Source: an uncultured Pseudorhodobacter sp. (GTDB lineage Bacteria; Pseudomonadota; Alphaproteobacteria; Rhodobacterales; Rhodobacteraceae). From it: a stretch of 6,795 bases of DNA. Below the pieces are notes generated by a model. It did not search any database, was not told the origin of the DNA, and was given only the letters and a program-made list of their open reading frames with translations. Location of the stretch: the NCBI GenBank assembly GCA_945952425.1, contig CAMFIX010000168.1, forward strand, positions 1 to 6,795, in the 5' to 3' direction. The translations under genes were made by a program, and so were the position numbers. This document shows positions 1 through 6,244 of this stretch, one piece after another. Numbering within the stretch: position 1 is the first letter of the stretch; each line of letters begins with the position of its first letter.

Positions 1-991
1 ATTTCTCGGTCTCGGCCAGGCGGAACTGGGTCTTGCCCTGCAAGGCCACCCATTCGCCCAAAGTGTTGCGGATGTCGCGCTTGGGATAGGCGGTGGCCAG
101 GTAAGTGCTGTGCGCGGCGGAATATTCCACCATGCCCAGCAGCGCCGCCCAGTCCGGCCGCCCCTCCACCGCAAAGCCCTCGAAAGCCGGAGCGCCCACC
201 GCCGCCATGATCTCCCGCGCGCGGTCGCTGCGGAAGTTGAGGCAGAAGAAACCGTCGCCGTCCCGTGCGCCCGCATAGCCGCCGATGACCGAGGGCTGGA
301 TGAACTCATCCGTCTCGCCCTTGTCATACGACCCCGTCACCGCCGAAAGCGCGGTCGGAAAAGCCAGCCCCTCGCCGCGGATCATCGCGGCATAAGCCCG
401 CTCCACCCGCTCCCAACGGTTGTCGCGGTCCATCGCCCAATAGCGCCCGATCACCGTGGCGATCCGGGCCCCCACCGGCAAGGCGATCTGCAGCGCCTCG
501 ACGAAATCCGCCGCCGAAGAGGGCGCCACATCGCGCCCGTCGGTGATCGCATGCAAGGCGACCGGCACGCCATGGGCGACGATGGCGCGGCAGGCCGCCA
601 GCACATGGGCGATATGGCCATGCACACCGCCGTCCGAGACCACCCCCATCAGATGCGCCACCCCGCCCGAGACCTTCAGCTTGGCCACGAAAGCCAAAAG
701 CTCCTCGTTCTGCGCGAAAGAGCCATCCTCGATGGCCAGGTCGATGGCGCCGAGGTCCATCGCCACCACCCGCCCCGCCCCGATATTGGTATGGCCGACC
801 TCGGAGTTCCCCATCTGCCCGGTCGGCAGGCCCACATCCGGGCCAAAGGTCGTCAGCGTGGCATGCGGACACTCGGCCCAGATGCGGTTGAAATTCGGCA
901 CCTGCGCCTGGGCGGGCGCGGAATATTCCGGAAACGAGCCGATCCCCCAGCCATCCAGGATGCAAAGCACAACGGGTTTCGGGGCGGCCAT
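1..991 (-). CDS. gpmI: 2,3-bisphosphoglycerate-independent phosphoglycerate mutase (iPGM), C-terminus cut by window edge
   Basis: This enzyme interconverts 3-phosphoglycerate and 2-phosphoglycerate in cytoplasmic glycolysis and gluconeogenesis, using two Mn ions and a phosphoserine intermediate. The first 330 residues are visible of about 505-515 usual for the family. Seen: ILDGWG with metal ligand D13, the catalytic serine S63 in GQMGNSEVGH, then the inserted phosphotransferase domain with H124 (SDGGVHGH), R153/D154 (ITDGRD), R183 and R189 (GRYWAMDRD), and R254/R257 (NFRSDRARE). All expected catalytic residues in this part are present. The rest of the phosphatase domain, with the other metal ligands, lies left of the window. 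The ATG at 991-989 is preceded by AGGAG (1003-999) at 7-base spacing, and it places the ILDGWG motif at the usual distance from the N-terminus. The gene lies downstream of rsfS and rlmH on the same strand, 159 bases after rlmH. The homology call is very firm; co-transcription is inferred from gene order. Confidence 0.97.
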   Translation of the reverse strand, partial: MAAPKPVVLCILDGWGIGSFPEYSAPAQAQVPNFNRIWAECPHATLTTFGPDVGLPTGQMGNSEVGHTNIGAGRVVAMDLGAIDLAIEDGSFAQNEELLAFVAKLKVSGGVAHLMGVVSDGGVHGHIAHVLAACRAIVAHGVPVALHAITDGRDVAPSSAADFVEALQIALPVGARIATVIGRYWAMDRDNRWERVERAYAAMIRGEGLAFPTALSAVTGSYDKGETDEFIQPSVIGGYAGARDGDGFFCLNFRSDRAREIMAAVGAPAFEGFAVEGRPDWAALLGMVEYSAAHSTYLATAYPKRDIRNTLGEWVALQGKTQFRLAETEK

Positions 992-1086
992 GGCGGTTCT
1001 CCTGCAAATCTGCCCCGGTTCTACCGCCGCAAACCCGCCCCGTCCACCACGCGAAAGGCCCAAAACCCGCGCCCCTTGCGCCTTTC

Positions 1087-1140
1087 AACTTGTCCAAATA
1101 CTCCACGGGAGGGTCCGGGAGGGTGTGAAACCCTCCCGGG
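1087..1140 (-). terminator. GC-rich hairpin with duplicated arm between rlmH and gpmI
   Basis: A perfect 10-bp stem is formed by CCGGGAGGGT (1115-1124) and ACCCTCCCGG (1130-1139) around the 5-base loop GTGAA. The left arm is duplicated: CGGGAGGGT occurs at 1106-1114 and again at 1116-1124. Either copy can therefore pair with 1130-1138, giving two mutually exclusive hairpins. On the minus strand the hairpin follows the rlmH stop directly and is followed by GGAGTATTTGG rather than a clean run of T. It could act as a partial terminator or mRNA stabiliser between rlmH and gpmI. From memory, similar CCTCCCG...GGAGTATTTGGA strings recur between genes of Rhodobacteraceae, so it may be a dispersed repeat. 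The structure is seen; the function is inferred. Confidence 0.5.
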
Positions 1141-1150
1141 GCATCCACCC

Positions 1151-1618
1151 TCACGCCCGATGATAAGGCGTCCCCGCCAAGATCCCCGCCGCCCGGTAAA
1201 GCTGCTCCGCCAGCATCACCCGCACCAGCATATGCGGCCAGACCATGGCGCCGAAGCTGACCGAGGCTTCGGCCCGCGCCCGCAGACCCGGGTCGATCCC
1301 ATCCGCCCCGCCGATGACGAAAGCCACCTCGCGCCCCGCATCGCGAAACCCCGCCAGCAGCCGGGCAAAGTCCGGCGAACTCATCACCCGCCCGCGCTCG
1401 TCCAAGGTCACCAGCGCCGCCCCCGAGGGCAGGGCCCGCGCGATCAGCTCGCCCTCCGCCGCCATGCCGAGGTTCTTGCGGTCCTCGACCTCCACGACCG
1501 AGACCGGGCCAAGCCCCAGGGCCCGCCCGGTCCGTTCGAACCGTTGCAGATAATCGTCCACCATCGCCTTTTCCGGCCCCGCCCGCAGGCGACCGACGGC
1601 AAGAAGGGTGACCCTCAC
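1151..1618 (-). CDS. rlmH: 23S rRNA (pseudouridine-1915-N3)-methyltransferase RlmH
   Basis: RlmH is a small SPOUT-class methyltransferase that uses S-adenosylmethionine to methylate N3 of pseudouridine 1915 in helix 69 of 23S rRNA, acting on assembled 70S ribosomes. The protein is 155 residues, the normal family length. Seen: N-terminal VTLLAVGRLRAGPE; the cofactor-knot motif FVIGGADGID; and the C-terminal signature PHMLVRVMLAEQLYRA ending in GTPYHRA. Many homologues have PHQ where this one has PHM. I chose the GTG at 1618-1616, which gives the standard N-terminus; an ATG at 1651 would lie inside rsfS and add 11 unrelated residues. This GTG overlaps the rsfS stop codon by 4 bases (GTGA), which suggests translational coupling and fits the weak ribosome binding site. 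Both neighbours concern the ribosome, as is common for this pair. Confidence 0.95.
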   Translation of the reverse strand: MRVTLLAVGRLRAGPEKAMVDDYLQRFERTGRALGLGPVSVVEVEDRKNLGMAAEGELIARALPSGAALVTLDERGRVMSSPDFARLLAGFRDAGREVAFVIGGADGIDPGLRARAEASVSFGAMVWPHMLVRVMLAEQLYRAAGILAGTPYHRA

Positions 1619-2028
1619 ACCCCGCCGCGATGGGCCGACGAGGGCAGCCACATCTTTTCCAGCTGGTAGAAGTCGCGGACCTCGGGGCGGAAGACATGGA
1701 CGATCACATCGCCCGTGTCGATCAGCACCCAGTCGCCGGTCTCCTTGCCTTCCATCTTAACCGAATAGCGGAAGCGCTCCTTCATCCGGTCGGCCAGCTT
1801 TTCGGCGATCGAGGCCACCTGCCGCGAGGACCGGCCCGAGCAGATCACCATGTAATCCGCCACGTCCGAGCGGCCGCGCAGGTCGATCTGCACGATCTCT
1901 TCGGCCTTGTCGTCATCCAGGCTTTCCAGCACCAGGGCCAGCACGTCGGCGGCAGAATAATCGGGCTCGGCCGGGCGCGGCGCGCGGGCGCCGGTCGGCA
2001 GGCCGGTCTTGGGATCGACGGTAGACAG
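1615..2028 (-). CDS. rsfS: Ribosome silencing factor RsfS (RsfS/YbeB/Iojap family), probable CTG start
   Basis: RsfS binds ribosomal protein uL14 on the 50S subunit and blocks subunit joining, lowering translation when nutrients are scarce. From the CTG the protein is 137 residues; family members run from about 105 to 140. Seen: the family domain begins at about residue 28, with DDDKAEEIVQIDLRGRSDVADYMVICSGRSSRQVASIA split across residues 38-74, followed by GDWVLIDTGDVIVHVF (98-113) and the closing RDFYQLEKMW (118-127). No ATG, GTG or TTG stands in frame at a sensible place upstream. The CTG at 2028-2026 has a full AGGAGG (2042-2037) at 8-base spacing. The alternative is the GTG at 1944-1942, giving 109 residues, which keeps the domain but has no ribosome binding site. 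An in-frame TTG lies further upstream, also without one. Function is firm; the start is less so. Confidence 0.93.
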   Translation of the reverse strand: MSTVDPKTGLPTGARAPRPAEPDYSAADVLALVLESLDDDKAEEIVQIDLRGRSDVADYMVICSGRSSRQVASIAEKLADRMKERFRYSVKMEGKETGDWVLIDTGDVIVHVFRPEVRDFYQLEKMWLPSSAHRGGV

Positions 2029-2042
2029 GGCAGGGCCCTCCT
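2026..2042 (-). promoter_or_regulatory. Strong Shine-Dalgarno site before a CTG start codon of rsfS
   Basis: On the minus strand AGGAGG (2042-2037) is followed by eight bases and then CTG (2028-2026), which opens the reading frame LSTVDPKTGLPTG of rsfS. This is the best ribosome binding site in the neighbourhood, and no ATG, GTG or TTG in this frame fits its spacing. It therefore decides the start in favour of CTG. A base-call error in the first base of an original ATG, GTG or TTG cannot be excluded from the sequence alone. Confidence 0.6.
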
Positions 2043-2331
2043 CAGGTGGTCTTCGGACAAGAAAGCCGAAAGGATATGGAATCGCAAGACCGCGCGCATA
2101 GCGCCAAAGCCGCCGCGCCGCAAGCCGCCGCCCCAAGGAATCCTTGAACCCCCGGCGATTCCGCGCTATCTGCCCCGCATGACCCGCGTCTTCGACATAT
2201 CGGACCACGCAAGGCTCCCCTGGCGCTTTACCCAGCGGCTGCACTCGATTCTCGCCCGGGGCTAAGCCTCGGCGCGGTGCGATCCCACGCACCCTTCGAC
2301 TTCCAAAGCCAATCCATCCAAGGAGAGAGCC
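2029..2331. other. Divergent intergenic region between rsfS and leuC
   Basis: This 303-base gap must hold the leftward promoter for rsfS-rlmH-gpmI and the rightward promoter for leuC. I see no convincing promoter of the TTGACA/TATAAT type. The best leftward candidate is TTGCGG followed 17 bases later by TATGCG, within about 2093-2121 on the minus strand, and it matches only half of each box. The leuC ribosome binding site AGGAG is at 2321-2325, six bases before the ATG. A 28-codon open frame at 2179-2265 has no ribosome binding site and only three scattered leucines, so it does not look like a leucine leader peptide. No strong terminator or attenuator hairpin was seen. Confidence 0.6.
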
Positions 2332-3744
2332 ATGGCTCCCCGCACGCTTTACGACAAGATCTGGGACGACCACGTCGCCCACCAGGCCGAAGACGGCACC
2401 TGCCTGCTCTATATCGACCGCCACCTGGTGCATGAAGTCACCAGCCCGCAGGCCTTTGAAGGCCTGCGCATGTCCGGCCGCAAGGTCCGCGCGCCCGAGA
2501 AGACCATCGCGGTGCCCGACCACAACGTGCCCACCACCCCGGGCCGCGACAAGCACATCGACAACGAGGAATCCCGCATCCAGGTCGAGGCCTTGGACAA
2601 GAACGCCAAGGATTTCGCGATCAACTACTACCCGGTCTCCGACATCCGCCAGGGCATCGTCCATATCGTCGGGCCCGAACAGGGCTGGACCCTGCCGGGC
2701 ATGACCGTGGTCTGTGGGGACAGCCATACGGCCACCCATGGCGCCTTCGGCGCGCTGGCCCATGGCATCGGCACCTCGGAAGTGGAACACGTTCTGGCGA
2801 CGCAAACGCTGATCCAGAAGAAGTCCAAGAACATGAAGGTGGAAATCACCGGCTCGCTGCGGCCGGGCGTGACCGCCAAGGACATCACCCTTTCCGTCAT
2901 CGGCGCCACCGGCACCGCGGGCGGCACCGGCTATGTCATCGAATACTGCGGCCAGGCGATCCGCGAGCTGTCCATGGAAGGCCGCATGACGGTCTGCAAC
3001 ATGGCCATCGAAGGCGGCGCCCGCGCGGGCCTCATCGCGCCGGACGAGAAGACCTTCGCCTATGTGATGGGCCGCCCGCATGCGCCGAAAGGCGCGAAGT
3101 GGGAGGCTGCGCTGGCCTATTGGAAGACGCTCTTCACCGATGAAGGCGCGCATTTCGACAAGGTCGTCACCATCCGCGGCGAGGACATCGCCCCCGTCGT
3201 CACTTGGGGCACCTCGCCCGAGGACGTGCTGCCGATCACCGGCCGCGTGCCCGCGCCCGAGGATTTCACCGGCGGCAAGGTCGAAGCCGCCCGCCGCTCG
3301 CTGGATTACATGGGCCTGGTGCCGGGTCAAAAGCTGTCGGACATCGCCATCGACACGGTCTTCATCGGGTCGTGCACCAATGGCCGGATCGAAGACCTGC
3401 GCGCCGCGGCCGAGATCCTGAAGGGCAAGAAGATCAAGGTCAAACGGGCCATGGTCGTCCCCGGCTCGGGGTTGGTCCGGGCGCAGGCCGAAGAAGAGGG
3501 CCTCGCGCAGATCTTCATCGACGCGGGTTTCGAATGGCGCCTCGCGGGCTGCTCCATGTGCCTCGCCATGAACCCCGACCAGCTGGCCCCGGGCGAGCGT
3601 TGCGCCGCGACCAGCAACCGCAACTTCGAAGGCCGCCAGGGCCGCGGCGGTCGCACGCACCTGCTGAGCCCGCAAATGGCGGCCGCGGCGGCGATCACCG
3701 GGCATCTGACGGATGTGCGCGACATGATGGGCGTGGAGGCCTGA
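2332..3744 (+). CDS. leuC: 3-isopropylmalate dehydratase large subunit
   Basis: LeuC carries the [4Fe-4S] cluster of isopropylmalate isomerase, which with LeuD converts 2-isopropylmalate to 3-isopropylmalate in leucine biosynthesis in the cytoplasm. The 470-residue protein has the usual length of the bacterial LeuC type. Seen: N-terminal TLYDKIWDDH; the aconitase-superfamily stretch GDSHTATHGAFGALAHGIGT; three cluster-ligand cysteines, C348 in FIGSCTNGR and C407 and C410 in GCSMCLAMNPDQ; and the C-terminal RNFEGRQGRGGRTHLLSP. All key residues are intact. The ATG at 2332 has AGGAG six bases upstream. The stop codon overlaps the start of the DUF429 gene by one base (TGATG), so the two are probably translated in a coupled way. 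Codon use is strongly G/C-ending, as expected for a well-expressed core gene. Confidence 0.98.
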   Translation: MAPRTLYDKIWDDHVAHQAEDGTCLLYIDRHLVHEVTSPQAFEGLRMSGRKVRAPEKTIAVPDHNVPTTPGRDKHIDNEESRIQVEALDKNAKDFAINYYPVSDIRQGIVHIVGPEQGWTLPGMTVVCGDSHTATHGAFGALAHGIGTSEVEHVLATQTLIQKKSKNMKVEITGSLRPGVTAKDITLSVIGATGTAGGTGYVIEYCGQAIRELSMEGRMTVCNMAIEGGARAGLIAPDEKTFAYVMGRPHAPKGAKWEAALAYWKTLFTDEGAHFDKVVTIRGEDIAPVVTWGTSPEDVLPITGRVPAPEDFTGGKVEAARRSLDYMGLVPGQKLSDIAIDTVFIGSCTNGRIEDLRAAAEILKGKKIKVKRAMVVPGSGLVRAQAEEEGLAQIFIDAGFEWRLAGCSMCLAMNPDQLAPGERCAATSNRNFEGRQGRGGRTHLLSPQMAAAAAITGHLTDVRDMMGVEA

Positions 3745-4427
3745 TGCGTCTGGCCGGGATCGACGGTTGCAAGTCGGGATGGGTCGCAGTCGTGGCCGAG
3801 GCGGGAATCCCCGCCTCGGCCCGGCTTGCCCATGTCACAGACCTTGCTACCTTCCTGGCCGAGACCGATTTCGTCGTCATCGACATGCCCGTGGGCTTCG
3901 TCCCTGGGCCAGCCTCCCGCGATGTCGAACCTGCCATGCGCGCGGTGCTGAAAGGCAAGACCTCCTCCGTCTTCCCGACGCCCTGCCGCATGGCCCTATC
4001 CGAACCAACCTTTCCCGACGCCAGCTTCGTCAACGAACAAGCCCTCGGCAAACGCCTGCCCAAACAGACCTTTATGCTTTTCCCCAAGATGCGCGAAGTC
4101 GATGCCCTGGTCCGCAACCTCGGCCAGGCGCGGCTGCGCGAGGGCCATCCCGAGGTGTCTTTCGCCCGGATGGCCGGAGCGCCTGTTCTCTCGCGTAAGC
4201 GCGAGACTCAGGGGCAGGAGGACCGGGTCGGTCTTCTGGAAAAGCGCGGCCTGCCGGCACGCGCGCTTCTGGGCGCGCTGGTCCGGGGCCGGATGGCGGC
4301 GGATGACGTGCTGGATGCGGCGGCGCTGTGGTGGTCGGCCGACAGGTTCGCCCGGGGCGCCCATGAAACCTTCCCTCCGGTCCCTTCGCGGGATGCGGTG
4401 GGCCTTGAAATGTCAGTCATCGCCTGA
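3744..4427 (+). CDS. DUF429 family protein (predicted RNase H-fold nuclease) inside the leu operon
   Basis: The 227-residue product belongs to the DUF429 / COG4923 group, predicted from fold to resemble RNase H but without an established substrate that I know of. Seen: N-terminal AGIDGCKSGWV with D7; a second beta strand ending in VVIDMPVG with D47; RDVEPAMRAVLKGKTSSVFPT spread over residues 59-79; HPEVSF with E137; and the C-terminal helix ADDVLDAAALWWSADR with D188 and D191. The spaced acidic residues D7, D47, E137 and D188/D191 are what a metal-dependent RNase H-like site would need, but catalysis is inference. The ATG overlaps the leuC stop codon (TGATG), and leuD follows after 17 bases, so it is almost certainly co-transcribed with leuCD. 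No link to leucine synthesis is evident. Codon use is somewhat less biased than in leuC and leuD. A perfect 12-bp hairpin lies near its start. Confidence 0.88.
   Translation: MRLAGIDGCKSGWVAVVAEAGIPASARLAHVTDLATFLAETDFVVIDMPVGFVPGPASRDVEPAMRAVLKGKTSSVFPTPCRMALSEPTFPDASFVNEQALGKRLPKQTFMLFPKMREVDALVRNLGQARLREGHPEVSFARMAGAPVLSRKRETQGQEDRVGLLEKRGLPARALLGALVRGRMAADDVLDAAALWWSADRFARGAHETFPPVPSRDAVGLEMSVIA
3794..3821. repeat. Perfect 12-bp inverted repeat within the DUF429 coding sequence
   Basis: GGCCGAGGCGGG (3794-3805) and CCCGCCTCGGCC (3810-3821) are exact reverse complements separated by the four bases AATC. The structure covers codons 17-26 of the DUF429 gene and starts 50 bases after its ATG. 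No T-run follows, so it is not a typical terminator. In mRNA it would be very stable. It could slow ribosomes, shield the 3' end of leuC mRNA or change the expression ratio of leuC to leuD, or it may be a copy of a dispersed palindrome. The structure is seen; the roles are guesses. Confidence 0.6.
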
Positions 4428-4444
4428 GCGCGAAAGGACACACA

Positions 4445-5050
4445 ATGGACAAGTTCACCAAACTCACCGGCATCGCGGCGCCCATGCCGCTCGTCAACAT
4501 CGACACCGACATGATCATCCCCAAGCAGTTCCTCAAGACCATCAAGCGGTCTGGCCTGGGCAAGAACCTGTTCGACGAGATGCGCTATACGCTGGACGGG
4601 CAGGAGATCCCCGAGTTCGTCCTGAACCAGCCGGCCTATCGCAAGGCCGAGATCATCGTGGCGGGCGACAACTTCGGCTGCGGCTCCTCGCGCGAGCACG
4701 CCCCCTGGGCGCTCCTGGACTTCGGCATCCGCTGCGTGATCTCGACCTCCTTCGCCGACATCTTCTTCAACAACTGCTTCAAGAACGGCATCCTGCCCAT
4801 CGTGATGCCGCAAGAGGTGGTCGATGTGCTGATGGAAGACGCCAAGAAGGGCGCCAATGCGCGCCAGACCGTCGACCTGGAGGCGCAGACCGTGACCACC
4901 TCGGACGGCCGCGTCTTCCCGTTCAACGTCGATCCCTTCCGCAAGCACTGCCTGCTGAACGGGCTGGACGACATCGGCCTGACGTTGGAGAAAGCCGCTT
5001 CGATCGACGCCTACGAGGCCAAGGCCGCCAGCGCCTTCCCCTGGGCCTGA
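4445..5050 (+). CDS. leuD: 3-isopropylmalate dehydratase small subunit
   Basis: LeuD is the swivelling small subunit of isopropylmalate isomerase. It closes over the LeuC cluster and helps bind the substrate. The 201-residue length is normal. Seen: N-terminal FTKLTGIAAPMPLVNIDTD followed by MIIPKQFL (residues 4-30); the substrate-loop region KTIKRSGLGKNLF; the hallmark FGCGSSREHAPWAL beginning at F77, with S81/S82, R83 and H85; and ISTSFADIFFNNCFKNGILP. Nothing essential is missing. The ATG at 4445 is preceded by AAGGA (4434-4438) at six-base spacing. It is the last gene of leuC-DUF429-leuD, since two hairpin structures follow the stop codon at once. leuB, which in many relatives lies near leuD, is not within the window. 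Confidence 0.98.
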   Translation: MDKFTKLTGIAAPMPLVNIDTDMIIPKQFLKTIKRSGLGKNLFDEMRYTLDGQEIPEFVLNQPAYRKAEIIVAGDNFGCGSSREHAPWALLDFGIRCVISTSFADIFFNNCFKNGILPIVMPQEVVDVLMEDAKKGANARQTVDLEAQTVTTSDGRVFPFNVDPFRKHCLLNGLDDIGLTLEKAASIDAYEAKAASAFPWA

Positions 5051-5055
5051 CCCAC

Positions 5056-5087
5056 CGCCCAAAAATTTTCGCCGAAAATTTTTGGCG
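5056..5087. repeat. A/T-rich palindrome directly after leuD
   Basis: The arms CCAAAAATTTTC (5059-5070) and GAAAATTTTTGG (5074-5085) pair perfectly over 12 bp around the 3-base loop GCC. Two more pairs, 5056-5057 with 5086-5087, form if C5058 is bulged out. Five A followed by four T in each arm is striking in such GC-rich DNA. The element begins five bases after the leuD stop codon. From memory, AAAATTTTCG-type palindromes of this form are frequent between genes in Rhodobacteraceae, so it may be a dispersed repeat, a terminator part or a DNA-binding site. Only the symmetry is certain. Confidence 0.65.
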
Positions 5088-5096
5088 CTTTCAGAC

Positions 5097-5124
5097 AGGG
5101 CCGTCCCCCAGCGGGGCGGCCCTT
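5097..5124 (+). terminator. Probable intrinsic terminator of the leuC-DUF429-leuD operon
   Basis: AGGGCCGTCCC (5097-5107) pairs with GGGGCGGCCCT (5113-5123) over 11 positions, with one G-T wobble, around the loop CCAGC. The stem is very G/C-rich and is followed by TTGCCATAT, a poor T-run. Its place 46 bases after the leuD stop, just beyond the A/T-rich palindrome, fits an operon terminator, perhaps working together with that palindrome. Termination strength cannot be judged from the sequence. Confidence 0.65.
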
Positions 5125-5377
5125 GCCATATCTGGTGGCCCGCGCCACCTGGCCCCATAGAGCGCCGTCCCAAAGCCCAAAATTTGATTCAATCCTGCAA
5201 CACCCCGGGCCCGAAAGCGCCATTCGGGTTCGGTTTACTCAACAGACTGTTGCGAGCTTTCAGGAAAGAAGGCAGAAATTGGGCAAGATTGAGGCAATCT
5301 CCCAGCAAATCTGGGGCAGGCTAGGAACAAGGGACCGGCAAAGCACCGGACCCGTCTGGGCAAAAGGGGCAGGCGCT
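5125..5377 (+). promoter_or_regulatory. Intergenic region with several short inverted repeats upstream of the membrane-protein gene
   Basis: This gap is clearly less G/C-rich than its surroundings and should contain the promoter of the downstream pair. Short perfect dyads are visible: CCCGAA...TTCGGG with a 7-base loop (5210-5228), CAACAG-A-CTGTTG (5240-5252), and AGATTG-AGG-CAATCT (5286-5300). A weak candidate promoter is TTGCGA (5250-5255 region) followed 17 bases later by CAGAAA. The 13-base CAACAGACTGTTG overlaps that candidate and is the best operator candidate. An open frame in phase with the downstream gene runs through the gap, but its base composition does not look coding. Confidence 0.35.
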
Positions 5378-6244
5378 TTGGTTTCGCGTCTTACGGGGGC
5401 TGCGGTGCGGTCGCTACTGGTGATGCTGGCCATCGCCACGCCGACCGTCCTTCTGGGCGATATCAGTGCCGACAGCCGCCAGGCCGTCGCGCTCGTTGCC
5501 CTGTGCGCGGGCGTGCTGACCTTCATCGAATACAATGCCGTCTTCCCCAGCCTCGTGGAGTTCCGCGACGCGCCACCGTTCAACCGGCTGCGTTTCGGCA
5601 TGCTGTTCCTGACGCTGTTCTGCCTTGCGGCCATCGAGCGCGGGCGGATGCACCCCTCGACCCTGACCGAGCTGATCCATGCCATCGGGGCCCTGATCGG
5701 CATGTCGATGGACTTCCCCTTCTCGCCCGTGCGGCTGGCGACCTTGATGATGGCCTCGGACGGCACGCCCGCGCAGGTCGGCGCGGTGCGCACGGCGGCG
5801 GGGATGGCTTACCTCATCTCTTTGTTCTCGCTGGCAATTTTCGTCATCATCGTCAAGCTGGGCGGCTGGCCGCGGCCGGGGCGGCCCTTCAACGTCTGGG
5901 TGAACCTGCCGACGTTCGACCCGACCTCGGGCGGCGATGTGGTGGCGCGGCTGACCCGCGACGCAAGGGTCAACATCGGGTTCGGCTTCCTTTTGCCCTT
6001 CCTGACCCCCGCCGTCGTCTTCATCGCCTCGGCCGGGTTCCAGCCCCTGGACGCCACGCGGCCGCAAACCCTGATCTGGACGGTGACGCTATGGGCTTTC
6101 CTGCCAGCCAGCCTCTTCATGCGCGGCATCGCCATGGGCCGCGTGGCCGACATGATCCGCGAGCGGCGCGAGATGGCGGGGCAGGCCGCCCAAGGCGTGG
6201 CCGGTGCGGCGCAGCCTTTGCCGCCGGTCTCCTCGCCGGCCTGA
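5378..6244 (+). CDS. Uncharacterised multi-pass membrane protein
   Basis: I do not recognise a named family. From the TTG start the product is 288 residues and very hydrophobic. Likely membrane segments are at about residues 11-27, 35-52, 71-87, 98-113 (weaker), 140-160, 200-221 and 231-250, giving six or seven passes. A loop rich in Gly, Pro and Arg (161-199, with GGWPRPGRPFNVWVNLP) separates the two halves. The C-terminus carries RMIRERREM-like basic residues (about 257-266), followed by an Ala/Pro-rich tail. The TTG at 5378 has AAAAGGGG eight bases upstream. Other possible starts are GTG 5405 (288 minus 9 residues) and ATG 5423. The open frame continues up to 5123, but that part runs into the terminator and lacks coding composition. 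Its 3' end overlaps the predicted signal-peptide region of the next gene, so the two are probably expressed together. No enzymatic motif is seen. Confidence 0.82.
   Translation: MVSRLTGAAVRSLLVMLAIATPTVLLGDISADSRQAVALVALCAGVLTFIEYNAVFPSLVEFRDAPPFNRLRFGMLFLTLFCLAAIERGRMHPSTLTELIHAIGALIGMSMDFPFSPVRLATLMMASDGTPAQVGAVRTAAGMAYLISLFSLAIFVIIVKLGGWPRPGRPFNVWVNLPTFDPTSGGDVVARLTRDARVNIGFGFLLPFLTPAVVFIASAGFQPLDATRPQTLIWTVTLWAFLPASLFMRGIAMGRVADMIRERREMAGQAAQGVAGAAQPLPPVSSPA

Noticed and set aside
110..1669. A 519-codon open frame on the plus strand opposite gpmI and rlmH
   Set aside because: It is rich in Arg, Pro and His without any family motif, and it lies opposite two well-identified genes. It is a by-product of high GC content.
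2179..2265. A 28-codon frame before leuC as a possible leucine leader peptide
   Set aside because: It has no ribosome binding site, only three non-adjacent leucines and no attenuator hairpins after it.
1615..3705. A 696-codon open frame on the minus strand, antisense to most of leuC
   Set aside because: Only its last 137 codons are rsfS. The rest mirrors leuC codons in GC-rich DNA, has no recognisable protein pattern, and lies opposite an unmistakable gene.
5123..5377. N-terminal extension of the membrane protein to the ATG at 5123
   Set aside because: That start sits at the edge of the terminator stem. The extension has low third-position GC and no membrane or signal character, while TTG 5378 and GTG 5405 have plausible ribosome binding sites.
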